The notes: generated from the sequence alone by a model not told the origin. Shown: positions 23,148 to 32,390, numbered from the stretch's first letter. The stretch is 46,106 nucleotides of DNA from Bacteroidales bacterium (GCA_030532685.1 JAUNKN010000016.1:1-46106), one strand, 5' to 3'. Numbers and translations: made by a program.

Positions 23148-25301
23148 TTACTCCTCTTCCTTTTGACTATGTTCGACCACAAGCTTGTTCTGAATATCGG
23201 TAGGTACAAGCTCGTAGCTGGCAAATTTCATAATAAAACTAGCACGACCTCCTGTGAGGCTGGAGAGGGTAGTAGCGTAGGTGCTCATTTCCTTCAGTGG
23301 AACCTTGGCTTGCAACTTTTCATAGCCATTTTCACTACTCATACCTACAATCATACCTCTACGGCCTTGGAGATCACTCATCACATCTCCCATCTTTTCG
23401 GCTGGTACAAATACTTCGACATCGTAAATTGGTTCGAGTATTTTAGGGCCTGCTTCGCGGAAGGCTTGTGAGAAAGCATTGCGACCTGCGAGCATAAAGG
23501 AAAGCTCGTTGCTATCTACAGGGTGCATCTTACCATCATAAACGATGACTCGAACGTCGCGGGCATAAGATCCTGTGAGAGGTCCTTGCTCCATACGACT
23601 CATCACACCTTTGAGAATAGCGGGCATGAAGCGGGTATCAATAGAACCACCCACTACGCTATTGATGAAGACAATTTTTCCACCCCATTCGAGAGAAATT
23701 TCTTCTTTGCTCTTAGTGGTAATGCGGATTTCTTGATTGCCAAATGTGAAACTTGTGGGATCAGGCATTCCTTCGAAATAGGGTTCAACGATGAGGTGTA
23801 CTTCCCCAAACTGCCCAGCACCGCCCGATTGCTTCTTGTGACGATAGTCGGCACGAGCCGCTTTAGTGATAGTTTCTCGATAGGGAATGCGAGGCTCGTA
23901 GTACTCGATTTGTATTTTATCTATGTGCTCAAGCATCCACTTTAAGGTGCGTAGGTGAAATTCTCCCTGCCCGTGCACCAAAATTTGACGCAGTTCCTTG
24001 CTCTGCTCTACAACCCATGTAGGATCCTCTTGACGTAGACGAGTGAGCGCAACCATCATCTTCTCAGTCTCAGCTTCGTTTGTTGCTCGAATGGCACGAG
24101 AAAATTTGGGATTTGGATACTTGATAAAGTTGAAGCGATGCTCGCAGTCCTTACCATTTAGTGTGTTGCCTGTACGTACATCTTTCAGTTTCACGGTGCA
24201 ACCTATGTCTCCTGCGGACAGCTGTTCTACTTTATCGCGTTGGGCTCCAGAACAAACAAACAATTGTGCCATGCGTTCTTTCGATCCTCTATCGGCATTC
24301 GTCAATTCGTCTCCCTCACGAACGATACCACTCATCACTTTGAAGTATTGCACTTCACCGATATGTGGCTCAATACCAGTCTTGAAGAAATAGATGCTTG
24401 TTGGTCCTTCTTCTGCAGGAATGACTTCTTCGCCGCGGGTATTGTGTACCTTGGGCATTTCATCAACAAAGGGTACAACATTTCCCAAGAACTCCATCAA
24501 GCGCCCTACGCCCATATCTCGTCCAGCACAAACGCTGAATACAGGGAAAATACTACGAGTAATCATACCTTTACGGATGCCTTCGCGCATTTCATCCTCA
24601 GTGAGATGTTCTGTTTCGAAAAACTTTTCCATGAGAGCTTCGTCATTCTCGGCAGCTGCCTCTACGAGAGCCTTGTGCATTTCCATAGCTCGATCGTACT
24701 CTTCTGAGGGAATGTCCTCGATGGTGGGTTCTCCTCCTTCGGCTCCCCAAGACAACTTTTTCATCAAAATCACGTCAATGAGAGCATTGAAATTAGGGCC
24801 AGCATTCAACGGATATTGTACAGGAACAACTTTTTGTCCATAAATGTTTTGCAGTTCCTCGACAATGGCTTCATAGTCGCAGTTTTCGTGGTCCAGTTGA
24901 TTGACCAAAAAAACGACGGGCTTATTCAGCTTCTCCGTGTAGCGGAAATGGTTTTGAGTACCAACTTCGTGTCCAAAACCTCCATTGATGAGGAGTACGG
25001 CTGTATCCGTCACATTGAGTGCAGTCATTGCAGCTCCAACAAAGTCGTCGGATCCAGGGCAATCAATGATATTGAGTTTTTTACCCTTCCATTCTACGTG
25101 GAAAGCCGTGGCGAATACGCTATAACCGTATTCTTGTTCTACGGGGAAATAGTCAGATACGGTGTTTTTTTGCGTGATACGACCACGGCGACCTAAGGCG
25201 CCAGCGTGGAACAGGAGGCTCTCGGTAAGAGTCGTTTTACCAGAGCCATCATTGCCAAGAAGCGCGATGTTCTTGATGTCATGGGAATTATACACTTTCA
25301 T
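23148..25301 (-). CDS. EF-G paralogue (EF-G2 type) without the catalytic His
   Basis: This 717-residue translation GTPase has EF-G domain order. The P-loop is GNDGSGKTT (residues 16-24) instead of the canonical GHIDAGKTT. The G3 motif is DCPGSDDF (residues 80-87), so Ser84 replaces the catalytic His of DTPGHVDF. G4 is NQLD (about 134-137). Domains III-V follow, with HGQGEFHL and a normal C-terminal region. This matches the Bacteroides EF-G2 group, reported to translocate without GTP hydrolysis and to be needed under nutrient limitation. It is therefore not the housekeeping fusA, which normally sits with rpsL/rpsG. It appears monocistronic with a terminator downstream. Confidence 0.9.
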   Translation of the reverse strand: MKVYNSHDIKNIALLGNDGSGKTTLTESLLFHAGALGRRGRITQKNTVSDYFPVEQEYGYSVFATAFHVEWKGKKLNIIDCPGSDDFVGAAMTALNVTDTAVLLINGGFGHEVGTQNHFRYTEKLNKPVVFLVNQLDHENCDYEAIVEELQNIYGQKVVPVQYPLNAGPNFNALIDVILMKKLSWGAEGGEPTIEDIPSEEYDRAMEMHKALVEAAAENDEALMEKFFETEHLTEDEMREGIRKGMITRSIFPVFSVCAGRDMGVGRLMEFLGNVVPFVDEMPKVHNTRGEEVIPAEEGPTSIYFFKTGIEPHIGEVQYFKVMSGIVREGDELTNADRGSKERMAQLFVCSGAQRDKVEQLSAGDIGCTVKLKDVRTGNTLNGKDCEHRFNFIKYPNPKFSRAIRATNEAETEKMMVALTRLRQEDPTWVVEQSKELRQILVHGQGEFHLRTLKWMLEHIDKIQIEYYEPRIPYRETITKAARADYRHKKQSGGAGQFGEVHLIVEPYFEGMPDPTSFTFGNQEIRITTKSKEEISLEWGGKIVFINSVVGGSIDTRFMPAILKGVMSRMEQGPLTGSYARDVRVIVYDGKMHPVDSNELSFMLAGRNAFSQAFREAGPKILEPIYDVEVFVPAEKMGDVMSDLQGRRGMIVGMSSENGYEKLQAKVPLKEMSTYATTLSSLTGGRASFIMKFASYELVPTDIQNKLVVEHSQKEEE

Positions 25302-25790
25302 AATGGTAAAGATTTAGGTAGAGAACTAAAGAAGAACAACGAAAGATTAATCTTTGGGTTGTTTATTTTTAAGTTGGTTCGTGTCGAAAATGTTATGCTT
25401 GTTTTTCAATTTGAGCGCAAATTACGACTTTAATTCGAGGCTGACAATGTTTTCTGCGAAAAAATGTGCATTTTATTTTGTTTGAGGTTTTCATTCGGTT
25501 CAGAGATGCGTATTTCGTGAGAAGACTCTATGGTTTCGAAGCGATTTGAAAAGCGTTGCTTGCTTGACTCCTTCATCTTAGTATTTTTTCTCTTATCCTT
25601 ATCTTTCTTACTGTGAACTTCATAAAAGAAGGAGGGAATTGAAATAGAGAATAAGCAGTAATTAAAAAGCGAAGCATACGTTCCGCTATTTATTGAATAG
25701 GTACATATGAAAGCTAAACGAAAGTTCTGGAAGTAAGAAGAGAATAAATCGAGTAGCCTTGGCATGTCAAAGGAAAATCGTTTAACTTAT
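25302..25790. other. AT-rich intergenic region between EF-G2 and menF
   Basis: This divergent 5' region holds no convincing gene. An open frame on the minus strand (25430-25765) has biased, low-complexity composition and no recognisable domain, so I do not call it. I found no good TAnnTTTG promoter for EF-G2. A 7-nt approximation (TAATTTG at 25418-25424 with ATTG at 25445-25448) is weak. The length suggests a regulated or long EF-G2 leader, but nothing specific is visible. Confidence 0.4.
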
Positions 25791-25822
25791 CTTGTTGATG
25801 AGGGGAAGAATAGCTACCTTTG
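25791..25822 (+). promoter_or_regulatory. Bacteroidetes-type promoter of isochorismate synthase
   Basis: CTTG (25791-25794), a 20-nt spacer and TACCTTTG (25815-25822) match the consensus, with one mismatch in the -33 box. It overlaps the upstream in-frame ATG at 25792, which decides for the downstream start at 25846. Confidence 0.7.
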
Positions 25823-25845
25823 TAGACGAAATACTAAATAAAAAG

Positions 25846-26880
25846 ATGAGTTCCCATATCCTTTATCGTTTACCGAATGAAAAAATTGTGCATCAGCTCG
25901 ATGCGCAGGCTTCTCCGAGGCACTTGAGTCGTTATGGCGAAGTTGGAAATCACAAAGGATATGTTTTCGCTCCTTTTTCCATAGGGGAGAAAAGTCCAAT
26001 TTTATTGATTGAGGCGGACGAAGAAAGTTCTTGGATAGTTCCCACTAACTGGGCTGCACGACATATAGCTTACGCTGCTGATGAGAAAAAATCGCGCAGT
26101 AACTACGAGCGGGATTTCTCTCAATGTTTAGAGGCTTTGGGAGGTGAACAGGTGGAGAAAATAGTTCTTTCGCGTTCGTTAAGTTTACGCTTGGATAGTA
26201 TCATTGATGAAAGCGACGAGCGCAATTTCTTTATAGCCGCTTGCAATTACTATCCACAAGCCTACGTTGCTCTTATTAAAACAGAGGAAACAGGAACCTG
26301 GCTTGTTGCAACGCCCGAGGTACTTATCGAAGAGCGTGAAGGATGTTTTCACACTATGGCGCTTGCAGCTACAATGCAGGCCGATGAGGGGGAGGGACTG
26401 AGTCCAAATCTTTGGAGCGATAGCTATCGCAAGGAGCAACGTATTGTTGCAGACTACATTGACGAACAACTCCGACAATTAGGCTTGTTGCCAGCAGCTT
26501 CTGCCCTGCACTTGAAGCGAGCTGCTCATTTGGTGCATCTCTGTACCGATTTCAGTTTGCCCACTCCTCTTCCTTGTCCGTTGGGCGATGTGGTCGAGGC
26601 ACTTCATCCTACTCCTGCTGTTTGTGGATGGCCAACTACAACGGCTGCTATGTTGTTGAATCAAATAGAGGGGCACGAACGAAACTATTATGCAGGGTTC
26701 TCTGGTCCAATAGGACTTTCTGGTGGGACACATCTGTTTGTTACCTTGCGTTGTATGCAACTGATGTCCGATAGTGCTATACTTTTTGCAGGAGGAGGGC
26801 TCCTACCAACGAGTCATTTGGAAAGCGAATGGATAGAAACACAACGTAAGATGAAAACTATGCTACGTTTGCTACAGTAA
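25846..26880 (+). CDS. menF: Isochorismate synthase (menaquinone pathway)
   Basis: This 344-residue chorismate-utilising enzyme converts chorismate to isochorismate. The C-terminal two thirds carry the family signatures KIVLSRSL, KEQRIVADYI, LHPTPAVCGWP (about residues 255-265) and NYYAGFSGPIG (about residues 284-294). Bacteroidales need menaquinone, which cydAB uses, so MenF is more likely than a siderophore EntC. The remaining men genes are not in this window. The start at 25846 (MSSHILYR) is preferred because a promoter -7 box covers the longer frame. It draws on the same chorismate pool as the nearby Phe/Tyr operon. Confidence 0.88.
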   Translation: MSSHILYRLPNEKIVHQLDAQASPRHLSRYGEVGNHKGYVFAPFSIGEKSPILLIEADEESSWIVPTNWAARHIAYAADEKKSRSNYERDFSQCLEALGGEQVEKIVLSRSLSLRLDSIIDESDERNFFIAACNYYPQAYVALIKTEETGTWLVATPEVLIEEREGCFHTMALAATMQADEGEGLSPNLWSDSYRKEQRIVADYIDEQLRQLGLLPAASALHLKRAAHLVHLCTDFSLPTPLPCPLGDVVEALHPTPAVCGWPTTTAAMLLNQIEGHERNYYAGFSGPIGLSGGTHLFVTLRCMQLMSDSAILFAGGGLLPTSHLESEWIETQRKMKTMLRLLQ

Positions 26881-26920
26881 TTTGCCTCTCTTCTTCGTTA
26901 AGCACTTTCCATTGAATGCT

Positions 26921-26951
26921 TTTGCCATGTGATGCAAATTCTTTATATTTG
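26921..26951 (+). promoter_or_regulatory. Bacteroidetes-type promoter of the glycosyltransferase
   Basis: TTTG (26921-26924), a 19-nt spacer and TATATTTG (26944-26951) are a perfect consensus match. It lies inside the longer open frame that starts at 26929, so the ATG at 26983 is the likely start. The glycosyltransferase is thus probably transcribed independently of menF. Confidence 0.75.
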
Positions 26952-26982
26952 CTCATTCTTCCGTTTTCTCTTCAATTATTCT

Positions 26983-27786
26983 ATGACACTCGACGTCCTT
27001 ATATGTACCTTCAACAAAGGGATAGTACGCATTGCTGATGTCTTGGGAACACCAAGAAAAGAAGTGCGTTATATAGTTTCGTATCAATACACCGAGGAGC
27101 GCTATTTAGAACTAATTCCTCGAGAAGTGCATGAACGGGAAGATGTCGAGTTTCATAGTTTCAAAGGGCAAGGATTGTCGTACAATCGAAATCATGCTCT
27201 TGAATTAGCCACTGCCGACTGGGTTTGCTTTGCCGACGATGACTCTCGTTTATCAGAAGATGCCTATGAGAAGATTGCCGATACTTTTGCTAAATATCCT
27301 CTCATGGACGTGGCTTTCTTTCGTGCCAGTACTTATACAGGCAAGTTGTTGAAAAACTACCCGAAAGACGAAAGGGTTATTGACAGCTTTCCCAAGGACT
27401 ATGGTATTTCTACCATTGAGATGGTTTTTCGTCGAGAAGCGGTGCAGGGACGCCTACGTTTTGACGAGAGAGTGGGGCTGGGCACTCCTTTTCTCACCTG
27501 TAGGGAGGAGGATTTTTGGTTGATAGATGCATTAAGGGCTGGGCTGAATATTCGCTATTTCCCTTATCGTATCGTTGAGACAAGCACGATGCTCAAACGC
27601 TCTATGCTCTATGTGGATGCAGGAGTGCAGCGTGCAGAAGGAGCTTTTACCTATTACGTGTATGGAGCTTCTGCCTGGTGGCGTTGTTTTTGGTTTGCAG
27701 CCAATTGTACACGAAAAGGTCTGTGCCACTTCATTCCCATGTTACGACACTTATACGAAGGGATAGCTTTTATACGCCGCAAATAA
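26983..27786 (+). CDS. Family 2 glycosyltransferase
   Basis: This 267-residue GT-A fold protein begins MTLDVLICTFNKGI, the typical beta-1 strand and nucleotide-binding start of GT2 enzymes. It continues to GLSYNRNHALELA (about residues 67-79) and the DxD-like metal motif FADDDSRL (about residues 86-93). An EEDFW motif (about residues 181-185) matches the catalytic-base region. The C-terminus has a short hydrophobic stretch that could touch the membrane. Donor and acceptor are unknown; no polysaccharide locus surrounds it, so a single-sugar addition to a surface glycan is a guess. A strong terminator follows. Confidence 0.82.
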   Translation: MTLDVLICTFNKGIVRIADVLGTPRKEVRYIVSYQYTEERYLELIPREVHEREDVEFHSFKGQGLSYNRNHALELATADWVCFADDDSRLSEDAYEKIADTFAKYPLMDVAFFRASTYTGKLLKNYPKDERVIDSFPKDYGISTIEMVFRREAVQGRLRFDERVGLGTPFLTCREEDFWLIDALRAGLNIRYFPYRIVETSTMLKRSMLYVDAGVQRAEGAFTYYVYGASAWWRCFWFAANCTRKGLCHFIPMLRHLYEGIAFIRRK

Positions 27787-27806
27787 TAAAGAATTGGGAA
27801 ATACAA

Positions 27807-27847
27807 AAATCCGTGCAATCTCTTTGGAGAGGCTGCACGGATTTTTT
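27807..27847 (+). terminator. Intrinsic terminator after the glycosyltransferase
   Basis: An 11-bp stem (27807-27817 with 27834-27844) has a 16-nt loop and is followed by a T run. The opposite strand also carries T residues, so it may also serve leftward transcripts from the lipoprotein gene at 27947. Confidence 0.8.
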
Positions 27848-27946
27848 GTATCTAAAAGTCTTTCGTTGAGAGCCTAAAACCGCGTTGGAAAGTCAGTGTT
27901 TTACGCTCCCGATAGTCTGTAAGCTTTGAGGATCGGTAGTTAAATC

Positions 27947-28936
27947 TTAGAACCAGAAACCGCCATCGTTGTTGTGTGGAGGACGCTTACCATTGAGGTT
28001 GTAGTAGAGTTCCGAAACAGCTTGTTCGAAGGTGATTCCAAAGGCGCGCATCATGGAGTGGATAGAACGCAAGTCCTCGCTACTCAGTTCGCTTTCTTTG
28101 GTGTTCAACTCTAAATCGTCGATATCCTTCTCCTTGGTATCCATGTAGAGATTGATGGGGATTTGGATTGCAGATAGCCATTGCCCCTCTTTCTTTTGCT
28201 TTTCAGTAGGAGCATAGCAGGGAGCAGTAATAGGCTCTCCATCTTTCTCACCAATAAATTTGCTGTCTTGAGTTTTCATCAGATGAATGTTGAGCGTGAC
28301 TAATTTGCGCACCTTGTTGAAGCGGAGATACCCTTTCAGGCCAACAGGATTCGTTGGGCCAGTAAGTCTGGCGCGATCAAACTTCACTGTCTTGTCCCAG
28401 GGAGTGGTGTCGCAATACATGTATTGGAAGAATTTTGCACCATTCTGATCGCTTTCTTCAGCTTTTCCATCTGCAGTGGGGCGGATGTCGGTAAGATAAT
28501 AGAAAGTTTGGAACTGCTTGTCGTTGGCGGCAACATTGCCATTGAGAATGTTGCCTTTTTTATCGTAATAATTTACGAGGATGGCATAGACGGGAGGGTA
28601 AGCCTCGCTACCCATAAGAGGGAGTTGCTTCGGATTGCTTGCATCGGCCTTCCAAGTATTGTCGGTGTCGAGTGTGTAGCGGAGGGTGTCGCGACGTCCG
28701 ATGTAGCGCATCTCTTTTGGATAGACGTTGGCATGAAAGCCATAGAGCCCATGTAGGTGTCCTTCTACAAAGATCACTTCGGCACGAGCCGCCTCGGCTA
28801 CTTCTGTGGGAAAGTTTGCAGGTTTAACAGGGGGAGTGGGAGGTGTGGGATTTTCCTCATCAGTGCAAGCGGTGAGCATGCCAACTGCGCCCAAAGCAAT
28901 GCCGAACGCAAGGGTAGAAAATAATTGTTTGAACAT
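27947..28936 (-). CDS. TonB-receptor-associated lipoprotein, larger paralogue
   Basis: The product is a 329-residue lipoprotein with a signal peptide and lipobox LTAC (Cys24), followed by a Pro/Thr linker (PTPPTPP). I do not recognise a named family. It shares with the next upstream gene the pattern G(L/F)xG(Y/F)(L/V)RF, a (D/H)LM segment, DSK(F/Y), then a YAP motif and a closing beta strand, so the two are divergent paralogues. It has a C-terminal extension of about 70 residues ending NNDGGFWF that the smaller paralogue lacks. It is 19 nt downstream of that paralogue in a TonB-receptor operon. A surface ligand-capture role is inferred. Confidence 0.8.
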   Translation of the reverse strand: MFKQLFSTLAFGIALGAVGMLTACTDEENPTPPTPPVKPANFPTEVAEAARAEVIFVEGHLHGLYGFHANVYPKEMRYIGRRDTLRYTLDTDNTWKADASNPKQLPLMGSEAYPPVYAILVNYYDKKGNILNGNVAANDKQFQTFYYLTDIRPTADGKAEESDQNGAKFFQYMYCDTTPWDKTVKFDRARLTGPTNPVGLKGYLRFNKVRKLVTLNIHLMKTQDSKFIGEKDGEPITAPCYAPTEKQKKEGQWLSAIQIPINLYMDTKEKDIDDLELNTKESELSSEDLRSIHSMMRAFGITFEQAVSELYYNLNGKRPPHNNDGGFWF

Positions 28937-28955
28937 AAAATGAAGGATTAAAGGG

Positions 28956-29693
28956 TTAAGATTTTACTTGGAAAGGAAGGTCTGTGCTGATATCCCAAAG
29001 TGCACGACCTATTTGTGCTGCCGAAGGGGCATAGAAAGGAGAAACTTTTCCCTGTTTGTCATACTTACTATCGATGGCATGCATCAAATCGACCGTAAGG
29101 GTATAAGCTCCGTTGGGTCCTGTGAAGCGAACGAAGCCCGTGAATCCTAAGGGAGAGCTTACAGCGGTGTAATTTCCTTGTTTGTCCTCATCGGCATACA
29201 CATATTGGAAAGGCAGCAGCTCAGGCTTGTTGATGCGTACATCGTTCTGATAGTACGAGAAGAAGTGCTGGTGTATTTTTTCCTGCCCATTTTCAATGAA
29301 TTGTTGATTCATCAACTCTCCATCAATATTGTAATAGTTGATGTCCAAACGGTACACATTTTCGGGTTCGCGCAAGGTATTCCCTACGACAAATGCTTCG
29401 ATACTTCCAGGTGCCAAATGCCAGCCAATATCTTTTGTGATCACTTTTGTCAGCACTTGAGGAGGTGCCGTGGCTACAAACTGCGAACGACGAGGGTACT
29501 TGTCGAAAAGCAGAGCGTTGGGACTTTTGTTGGTAGTCAAATAGCCTTTGGTGAGTATGAACTCTGCCTTTGTTGGATCTTCGTGTTGCTTGTTCAAGCG
29601 TTCGTCTTGAGGGGCTACAGGCTCGCTCTCGCAGGCTGTGAGACTTCCCAACAGGGGAAGGCTGAGTAGGAAAAATAGAAAAACTTTGTGCAT
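28956..29693 (-). CDS. TonB-receptor-associated lipoprotein, smaller paralogue
   Basis: The product is a 245-residue lipoprotein with signal peptide and lipobox LTAC (Cys21). The mature part is predicted to be beta-rich, with the shared segments LGFTGFVRF and YTLTVDLMHAIDSKYDK found in related form in the downstream gene. It starts 12 nt after the TonB-dependent receptor ends. A HmuY-like partnership, in which a surface lipoprotein hands ligand to the receptor, is plausible. I cannot show homology to HmuY itself, so the ligand remains open. Confidence 0.8.
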   Translation of the reverse strand: MHKVFLFFLLSLPLLGSLTACESEPVAPQDERLNKQHEDPTKAEFILTKGYLTTNKSPNALLFDKYPRRSQFVATAPPQVLTKVITKDIGWHLAPGSIEAFVVGNTLREPENVYRLDINYYNIDGELMNQQFIENGQEKIHQHFFSYYQNDVRINKPELLPFQYVYADEDKQGNYTAVSSPLGFTGFVRFTGPNGAYTLTVDLMHAIDSKYDKQGKVSPFYAPSAAQIGRALWDISTDLPFQVKS

Positions 29694-29705
29694 GAGAATT
29701 GAAGA

Positions 29706-31868
29706 TTAGAATTGCCACGTCAGAGCGATACGTATATCGCGCCCCAAATCATGAGCATAATAACGTGAACGGTTGGTATATTCCTTGTAAAGACGATTCA
29801 AAAGATTGTCGACCGTGAGTGTTGTGCGCAGTTGTTGATGTTTGGCAAGGGCGAAGTTAATGCCAATTTCACCTCCCACGAGATGATAACCGTGAGGAGA
29901 GGTAGCAATGAGGTCGGTCTTGGGATCAAAACGAGTTTGTTGTGCCACATATTGATGACGGAGCGCAATCCAAACCTGTGTTTTCTTCCACCATTGGGGA
30001 CTATAGCGCACTTCTTGGTTCAGGCGTGGAGGTGGCATATAAGGCAGATATTTGCCCGTGCTTCGCTCGTGAGCCCAAAGGAGAGAAGCGACAAGATGGT
30101 AGTTAATCGTGCGGTAGGGAGTATATAGAATATCGAGATCTAGCCCACGAAACAAAGCCTCTGTTTGGCGATAAGCAAAGATGGGATAGCTTCCCGAAAC
30201 GACTGTTCGTACTTCCTGGGTGGGTTGGTCATAGATATAGTGGTCTATCCATTGAACCCATGCGTCCAACTTTATTTTCCAATTTTGAGGGGTATAGGCC
30301 AGTGAATTTATCCATTTGTATCCCTGTTCCGATTGTAGCTGGTCGTTGCCTTCTACATAGATTCCCGAGCCTAACTCGTTGCCATTGCTGTATAATTCGT
30401 ACACGTGAGGAGCTCTCCAAGCCACTCCGAAGTTACTGGTTGCTGTAAGGTGTTCGTTAAAATGATAGTGGGCTGCAAGCGTGTAGGAGAGATTGGAAAA
30501 ACGCCTTGTTCCTCCGTATTTACTCCCAGTCCAATCATAGCCTGCTGCTTGTGTGCGTTGGTAGTCAAAGCGCAATCCTGCTTCTGCCGTGAAATGTCCA
30601 TTACGATAGCGTTCCAAGGCATATAGTCCTAATGCTTGTTCCGTGTAGTTGGGAATGATAGGAACAACTCCAGTACCTTCACTATTGTGATTGTTGAGGT
30701 AAAGGCCTTGCAAGCCTATTTCGGTATTCCATGCCTCGAAGTTTTTGCGCCATCCTAATTGTTGTTGTAGCGAATATAAGTTGAGAGCCGTAGCAGGGAT
30801 TGAGGAGCGATTTTGTCGGCGGAAGCGGTGTTCCGTTCTTTTATTTTTTTGGTAAGCTATGGTCCATTTCCATTCGCCCAGTAGGGGAGTAGAGTAGTAT
30901 AGTTTCAAAGTCGCGTTGTGATGAGCTACTTGTTGAAATGGATAGTCAATCCTGCGTGACCAAGGAGTGAAAAGTGTGGGTTGGCCTATGCGAATACGTT
31001 CTGCCAAAAGATGCTCGTTGCCCATTTGGGCGCTTGGCAAGACCCCGTATCGATGATTATATCGACTCAAAGTGAGTTCGGCTTTGAAGTTTCCCTTCCT
31101 ATATCCAATACTTCCCAATAGGTTGCTTTCTCGAGCCCCCGTATTGTTGAGCACATAGTCGGCCGTGTGTCGATCGCCACTGTTCGTGTAGCTCCCTTGT
31201 AGGCGCCATGCCCATGCCTTGGAAAAGAGATGTCCTCCCTCAATGCGCCCAACAGCTTGATAGCGTCGCCCATTGCTCCCATAGAGCAGACTGGTGCGTC
31301 CCGATAGATATTGCTTCCCATAAGGGAGGCTTTCTTGCTCGAGCAATACGATACCTCCCAAGGCTTCTGAGCCATAGCGCACCGATTCGGCTCCCTTTAC
31401 AACATGGAGTTGTTGGGCGCTTTGTAGGTCGACTTCGGGAGCGTGGTCCATCCCCCATTGTTGCCCTGTTTGCCGGGCTCCATTATTAACAATCAGTATG
31501 CGTGTACCATGCATACCTTGAATCACAGGTTTAGTCACATTCGCTCCCGTTTGAAGCATAGAAGTACCACTCACCGCTTGCATTGCTTGAGCCAAAGATT
31601 GTCCCATACTGGACACGATGTGTTGTCCATCCAAGCGTGTGCTCACACTATTGATACTTACTGAACGCCGTGCACCAACGGCTACAGCTTCGCCAATCTC
31701 TATGGGCTCGTGGTCGTGTTCGGCACTGTGATGAGGAGAGTGACGAATCAAACTGTCCGAACACATCGTGCTGTCCGAAGGCTGAGAGATTTGAGCATAG
31801 GATGAGCAAGGGCTGCACCATAGGCACAGTCCAACGAACGCTACATGTAGATATAGCGAGGACTTCAT
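29706..31868 (-). CDS. TonB-dependent receptor with His-rich N-terminus
   Basis: This 720-residue outer-membrane receptor has a signal peptide ending near SSYAQ (residue 25). A short His-rich segment follows (RHSPHHSAEHDHEP, about residues 42-55). Next come a plug domain (VIQGMHGTRILIVNNG; QQWGMDHAPEVD) and a beta barrel ending in WQF, the terminal aromatic typical of outer-membrane barrels. Unlike HmuR it has no carboxypeptidase-regulatory-like domain. The His-rich stretch and the Cys/His-rich protein upstream suggest a transition metal or metal complex as substrate; this is inference. It forms an operon with the two lipoproteins downstream (12-nt gap). Confidence 0.9.
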   Translation of the reverse strand: MKSSLYLHVAFVGLCLWCSPCSSYAQISQPSDSTMCSDSLIRHSPHHSAEHDHEPIEIGEAVAVGARRSVSINSVSTRLDGQHIVSSMGQSLAQAMQAVSGTSMLQTGANVTKPVIQGMHGTRILIVNNGARQTGQQWGMDHAPEVDLQSAQQLHVVKGAESVRYGSEALGGIVLLEQESLPYGKQYLSGRTSLLYGSNGRRYQAVGRIEGGHLFSKAWAWRLQGSYTNSGDRHTADYVLNNTGARESNLLGSIGYRKGNFKAELTLSRYNHRYGVLPSAQMGNEHLLAERIRIGQPTLFTPWSRRIDYPFQQVAHHNATLKLYYSTPLLGEWKWTIAYQKNKRTEHRFRRQNRSSIPATALNLYSLQQQLGWRKNFEAWNTEIGLQGLYLNNHNSEGTGVVPIIPNYTEQALGLYALERYRNGHFTAEAGLRFDYQRTQAAGYDWTGSKYGGTRRFSNLSYTLAAHYHFNEHLTATSNFGVAWRAPHVYELYSNGNELGSGIYVEGNDQLQSEQGYKWINSLAYTPQNWKIKLDAWVQWIDHYIYDQPTQEVRTVVSGSYPIFAYRQTEALFRGLDLDILYTPYRTINYHLVASLLWAHERSTGKYLPYMPPPRLNQEVRYSPQWWKKTQVWIALRHQYVAQQTRFDPKTDLIATSPHGYHLVGGEIGINFALAKHQQLRTTLTVDNLLNRLYKEYTNRSRYYAHDLGRDIRIALTWQF

Positions 31869-31988
31869 TAAAGAGGGCTTTAAGGAGAAAATAAGTAAGT
31901 GGAAAGGGGATACGACTCAAAGCTCGATTCAGCATAAAAAGCTAAATAGAGAATGAAATGTCGTGGCGAAAAAAGGGAAGTTCCCTCC

Positions 31989-32390
31989 TTAAAGAGCAAA
32001 AGGAGGAGAGTGCGCATTTATCAAAAGAATGGGGCGATAAATGAGCTTCAATAAACGTTCTACAACCGCAGTTTGATAGGTTTCAAGGAAAGGATTGTAG
32101 TGAAAAAATACGGGTACGGAAGAGGCGAAAAAGTGAAAGTCGCAGATATTGCAGAGGGCCTTGACAACAGGAACATCTGTGGTTGAGGTATCGACCAGTG
32201 CTTTCTTTGCTTGATGGTCAGAAACGTGCGATACTACTGTAGGGCAAGACTTCACATTTGCGAGATGGCAAGTCGGAGTTGGTGAGCCACAGCAGGTGTG
32301 CGAATGTTGGTATTTGCCCACGACGACAAGCATGAACGCCGTGATGAGCGTCCACACAAACCATTGGGTGATGCGACGAGGGAAATACAT
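31989..32390 (-). CDS. Small Cys/His-rich membrane-anchored protein
   Basis: The 133-residue protein has a hydrophobic N-terminal segment (about residues 10-26) followed by KYQHSHTCCGSPTPTC, a further Cys (SCP) and a CNICDFHFF motif near residue 80. Clustered Cys and His in an exported protein suggest metal binding. I do not recognise a characterised family, though small CxxC proteins upstream of TonB receptors recur in Bacteroidetes. It lies 120 nt upstream of the receptor with no terminator between them, so it is probably the first gene of the same operon. Candidate roles are metal sensing, metal delivery or chaperoning. Confidence 0.7.
   Translation of the reverse strand: MYFPRRITQWFVWTLITAFMLVVVGKYQHSHTCCGSPTPTCHLANVKSCPTVVSHVSDHQAKKALVDTSTTDVPVVKALCNICDFHFFASSVPVFFHYNPFLETYQTAVVERLLKLIYRPILLINAHSPPFAL

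Noticed and set aside
25430-25765. 111-codon open frame on the minus strand upstream of EF-G2
   Set aside because: Composition is biased (Ser, Lys, Phe runs), no domain or signal is seen, and no promoter fits. It reads as AT-rich intergenic DNA.
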